Assembly (NCBI GenBank): GCA_963722815.1 | Contig: CAVROM010000011.1 | Coordinates: 310,001-374,000 of the forward strand | Reading direction: 5' to 3' | DNA: 64,000 nucleotides | Source: DASQFQ01 sp963722815 | GTDB taxonomy: Bacteria > Actinomycetota > Thermoleophilia > Solirubrobacterales > Solirubrobacteraceae | Shown here: positions 63,034 through 64,000 of the stretch, piece by piece | How the letters are laid out: each line of letters begins with the position of its first letter | Numbering within the stretch: position 1 is the stretch's first letter | Translations under genes and position numbers: made by a program | Notes under the pieces: generated by a model | Seen by the model: the letters and a program-made list of their open reading frames with translations, nothing else | Told to the model about the DNA's origin: nothing | Databases searched by the model: none

Positions 63034-64000
63034 ATCAGACCCGCGACGGTGGTCCTGTCTCCTCGTCCTCTGCCTCGCCGTTCTCGTCATCGGGCTCGAC
63101 ATCACCGTCCTCAACGTGGCGCTCCCCACCATCGCCAGCTCCCTGCGAGCGGGCACGGCCGATCTGCAGTGGATCGTCGACGCGTACGTCCTGGCCTTCG
63201 CGGGCGCCATGCTGCCGGCCGGCGTCATCGGCGACCGGTTCGGCCGCCGCCGCACGCTGCTGGCCGGCATGGCGCTGTTCGGCGCAGCCTCGGCCGCTTG
63301 CGCGCTGGCAGGGTCGGTCGGCCAGCTGGTCGCCGCGCGCGCCGCCATGGGGATCGGCGCGGCGGCGATCATGCCGCTGGCGATCGCGTACGTGCCGGCC
63401 GCGTTCCCGCCCGCCGAGCGACCGAAGGCCATCAGCCTGGTCACCGTCGCGGTCGCGGTCGGGCTGCCGCTCGGACCGATCGCGGGCGGCGTGCTCGTGC
63501 GCTCGTTCGCGTGGAGCTCGGTGTTCTGGGTCAACGTGCCGCTGATCGCGATCGCGCTCGTGGCCGGGGCTGTGCTGTTGCGGGAGTCGCGGCCAGAAGT
63601 CGCGCGGCCCGCGGACTGGCCCGGCACCCTGCTTGCCGCGGGGAGCGTCGTGGCGCTCGTCTACGCGATCGTCCACGCGCCCGAGCGTGGCTGGCTGGCG
63701 GCCTCCACGCTCGCGCTGCTGGCGCTTGCCGTCGCCATGAGCGGCGCCTTCGTCGCCTGGGAGCGGCGCGCCGCCGCCCCGCTCGCCGACCCGGCACTGC
63801 TCCGCAATCGCCGCTTCGCGTGGGGAACAGTCGCCGGCATGGTCGTCTCGTTCGCCCTCTACGGTCTGCTCTTCGTGTTGCCGCAGTTCCTGCAGACCGT
63901 GCTCGGCTACGACGCCCTCGGCACCGGCGTTCGGCTGATCCCGCTGATGGCCGGGCTCATGTTGGCCGGCGCGCTGGCGAGCCGGCTGCAGCTGGCGTTC
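63017..64000 (+). CDS. MFS drug exporter, DHA2/EmrB-QacA type (3' end outside window)
   Basis: The first 328 residues are present and the frame is open at the window edge. It begins MLVTNRSDPRRWSCLLVLCLAVLVIGLDITVLNVALPTIA, with the DHA2 hallmarks LDITVLNVALP (motif D1) and GDRFGRRRTLL (motif A), and GPIAGGVL as motif C of drug:H+ antiporters. About 14 helices are expected in full. The AT-rich dyad over its start suggests strong repression until a drug is sensed. Confidence 0.9.
   Translation, partial: MLVTNRSDPRRWSCLLVLCLAVLVIGLDITVLNVALPTIASSLRAGTADLQWIVDAYVLAFAGAMLPAGVIGDRFGRRRTLLAGMALFGAASAACALAGSVGQLVAARAAMGIGAAAIMPLAIAYVPAAFPPAERPKAISLVTVAVAVGLPLGPIAGGVLVRSFAWSSVFWVNVPLIAIALVAGAVLLRESRPEVARPADWPGTLLAAGSVVALVYAIVHAPERGWLAASTLALLALAVAMSGAFVAWERRAAAPLADPALLRNRRFAWGTVAGMVVSFALYGLLFVLPQFLQTVLGYDALGTGVRLIPLMAGLMLAGALASRLQLAF

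Overview
The window is 64 kb of very GC-rich, densely packed actinobacterial chromosome, most likely from a soil Thermoleophilia/Solirubrobacterales organism. This assignment is inference. It rests on the base composition, frequent GTG/TTG starts with 1-4 bp stop/start overlaps, an F420-type LLM oxidoreductase, Tat and lipoprotein exporters, and an Arg/Lys-rich 'CRGTVTL' C-terminal domain on a secreted peptidase, which I associate with that order. I see no rRNA, tRNA, CRISPR array, insertion sequence or phage gene. No gene-free stretch reaches 300 bases; the longest is about 290 bases, 26679-26970.

Layout. 1-12.2 kb holds secreted peptidases (M14-like tail, M28), two acyl-CoA dehydrogenases, a DUF853 ATPase, an ArsR-type regulator divergent from an MFS exporter, and an SDR-GNAT-cupin run. 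12.2-14.7 kb holds a 132-bp inverted repeat, a DrrAB-like exporter and a divergent TetR. 14.7-24.8 kb is an L-arabinose/arabinoside locus: araB, a zinc dehydrogenase, araD, a sodium-solute symporter, a GH51 arabinofuranosidase and a sugar ABC importer without its ATPase. Two LacI-type palindromes flank it. 24.8-38.9 kb holds a minus-strand acyltransferase operon, a BCCP-like protein with an enoyl-CoA hydratase, two gamma-glutamyltransferases, an AONS-like protein lacking its PLP residues, SthA, a BKACE-family enzyme, a spermidine-synthase-like membrane protein, rubredoxin, Nudix and a Cys/Met-metabolism PLP enzyme. 37.2-42.2 kb (minus) is a translationally coupled ACC deaminase, homodimeric ThDP E1 and gamma-glutamyltransferase operon. 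46.4-55.3 kb is a MarR-headed operon with a branched-chain-type ABC importer, MaoC hydratase, SDR, amidohydrolase and acyl-CoA ligase, which looks like uptake and CoA-dependent breakdown of an unidentified carboxylic acid. 55.3-64 kb holds hydrolases, an amidase, ArfB, a membrane-anchored sigma factor, a leucine-dehydrogenase-like gene, an MBL hydrolase, a PQQ-type sugar dehydrogenase and an MFS drug exporter cut by the window edge.

Most notable signals. (1) A roughly 40-bp cloverleaf-like palindromic element occurs in four copies. One lies in frame inside the amidase gene and one supplies the tail and stop codon of a small membrane protein; a compensatory double change preserves the inner stem. 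(2) A BioF/KBL-fold protein has both the PLP-binding lysine and the PLP aspartate replaced by serine. (3) At least 19 apparent single-base frameshifts disrupt 10 genes. All 16 insertions can be explained as an extra base that makes a CG dinucleotide, which points to a systematic sequence artefact. (4) A sigma factor is fused to a zinc-binding anti-sigma-like motif, a hydrophobic anchor and a proline-rich tail.
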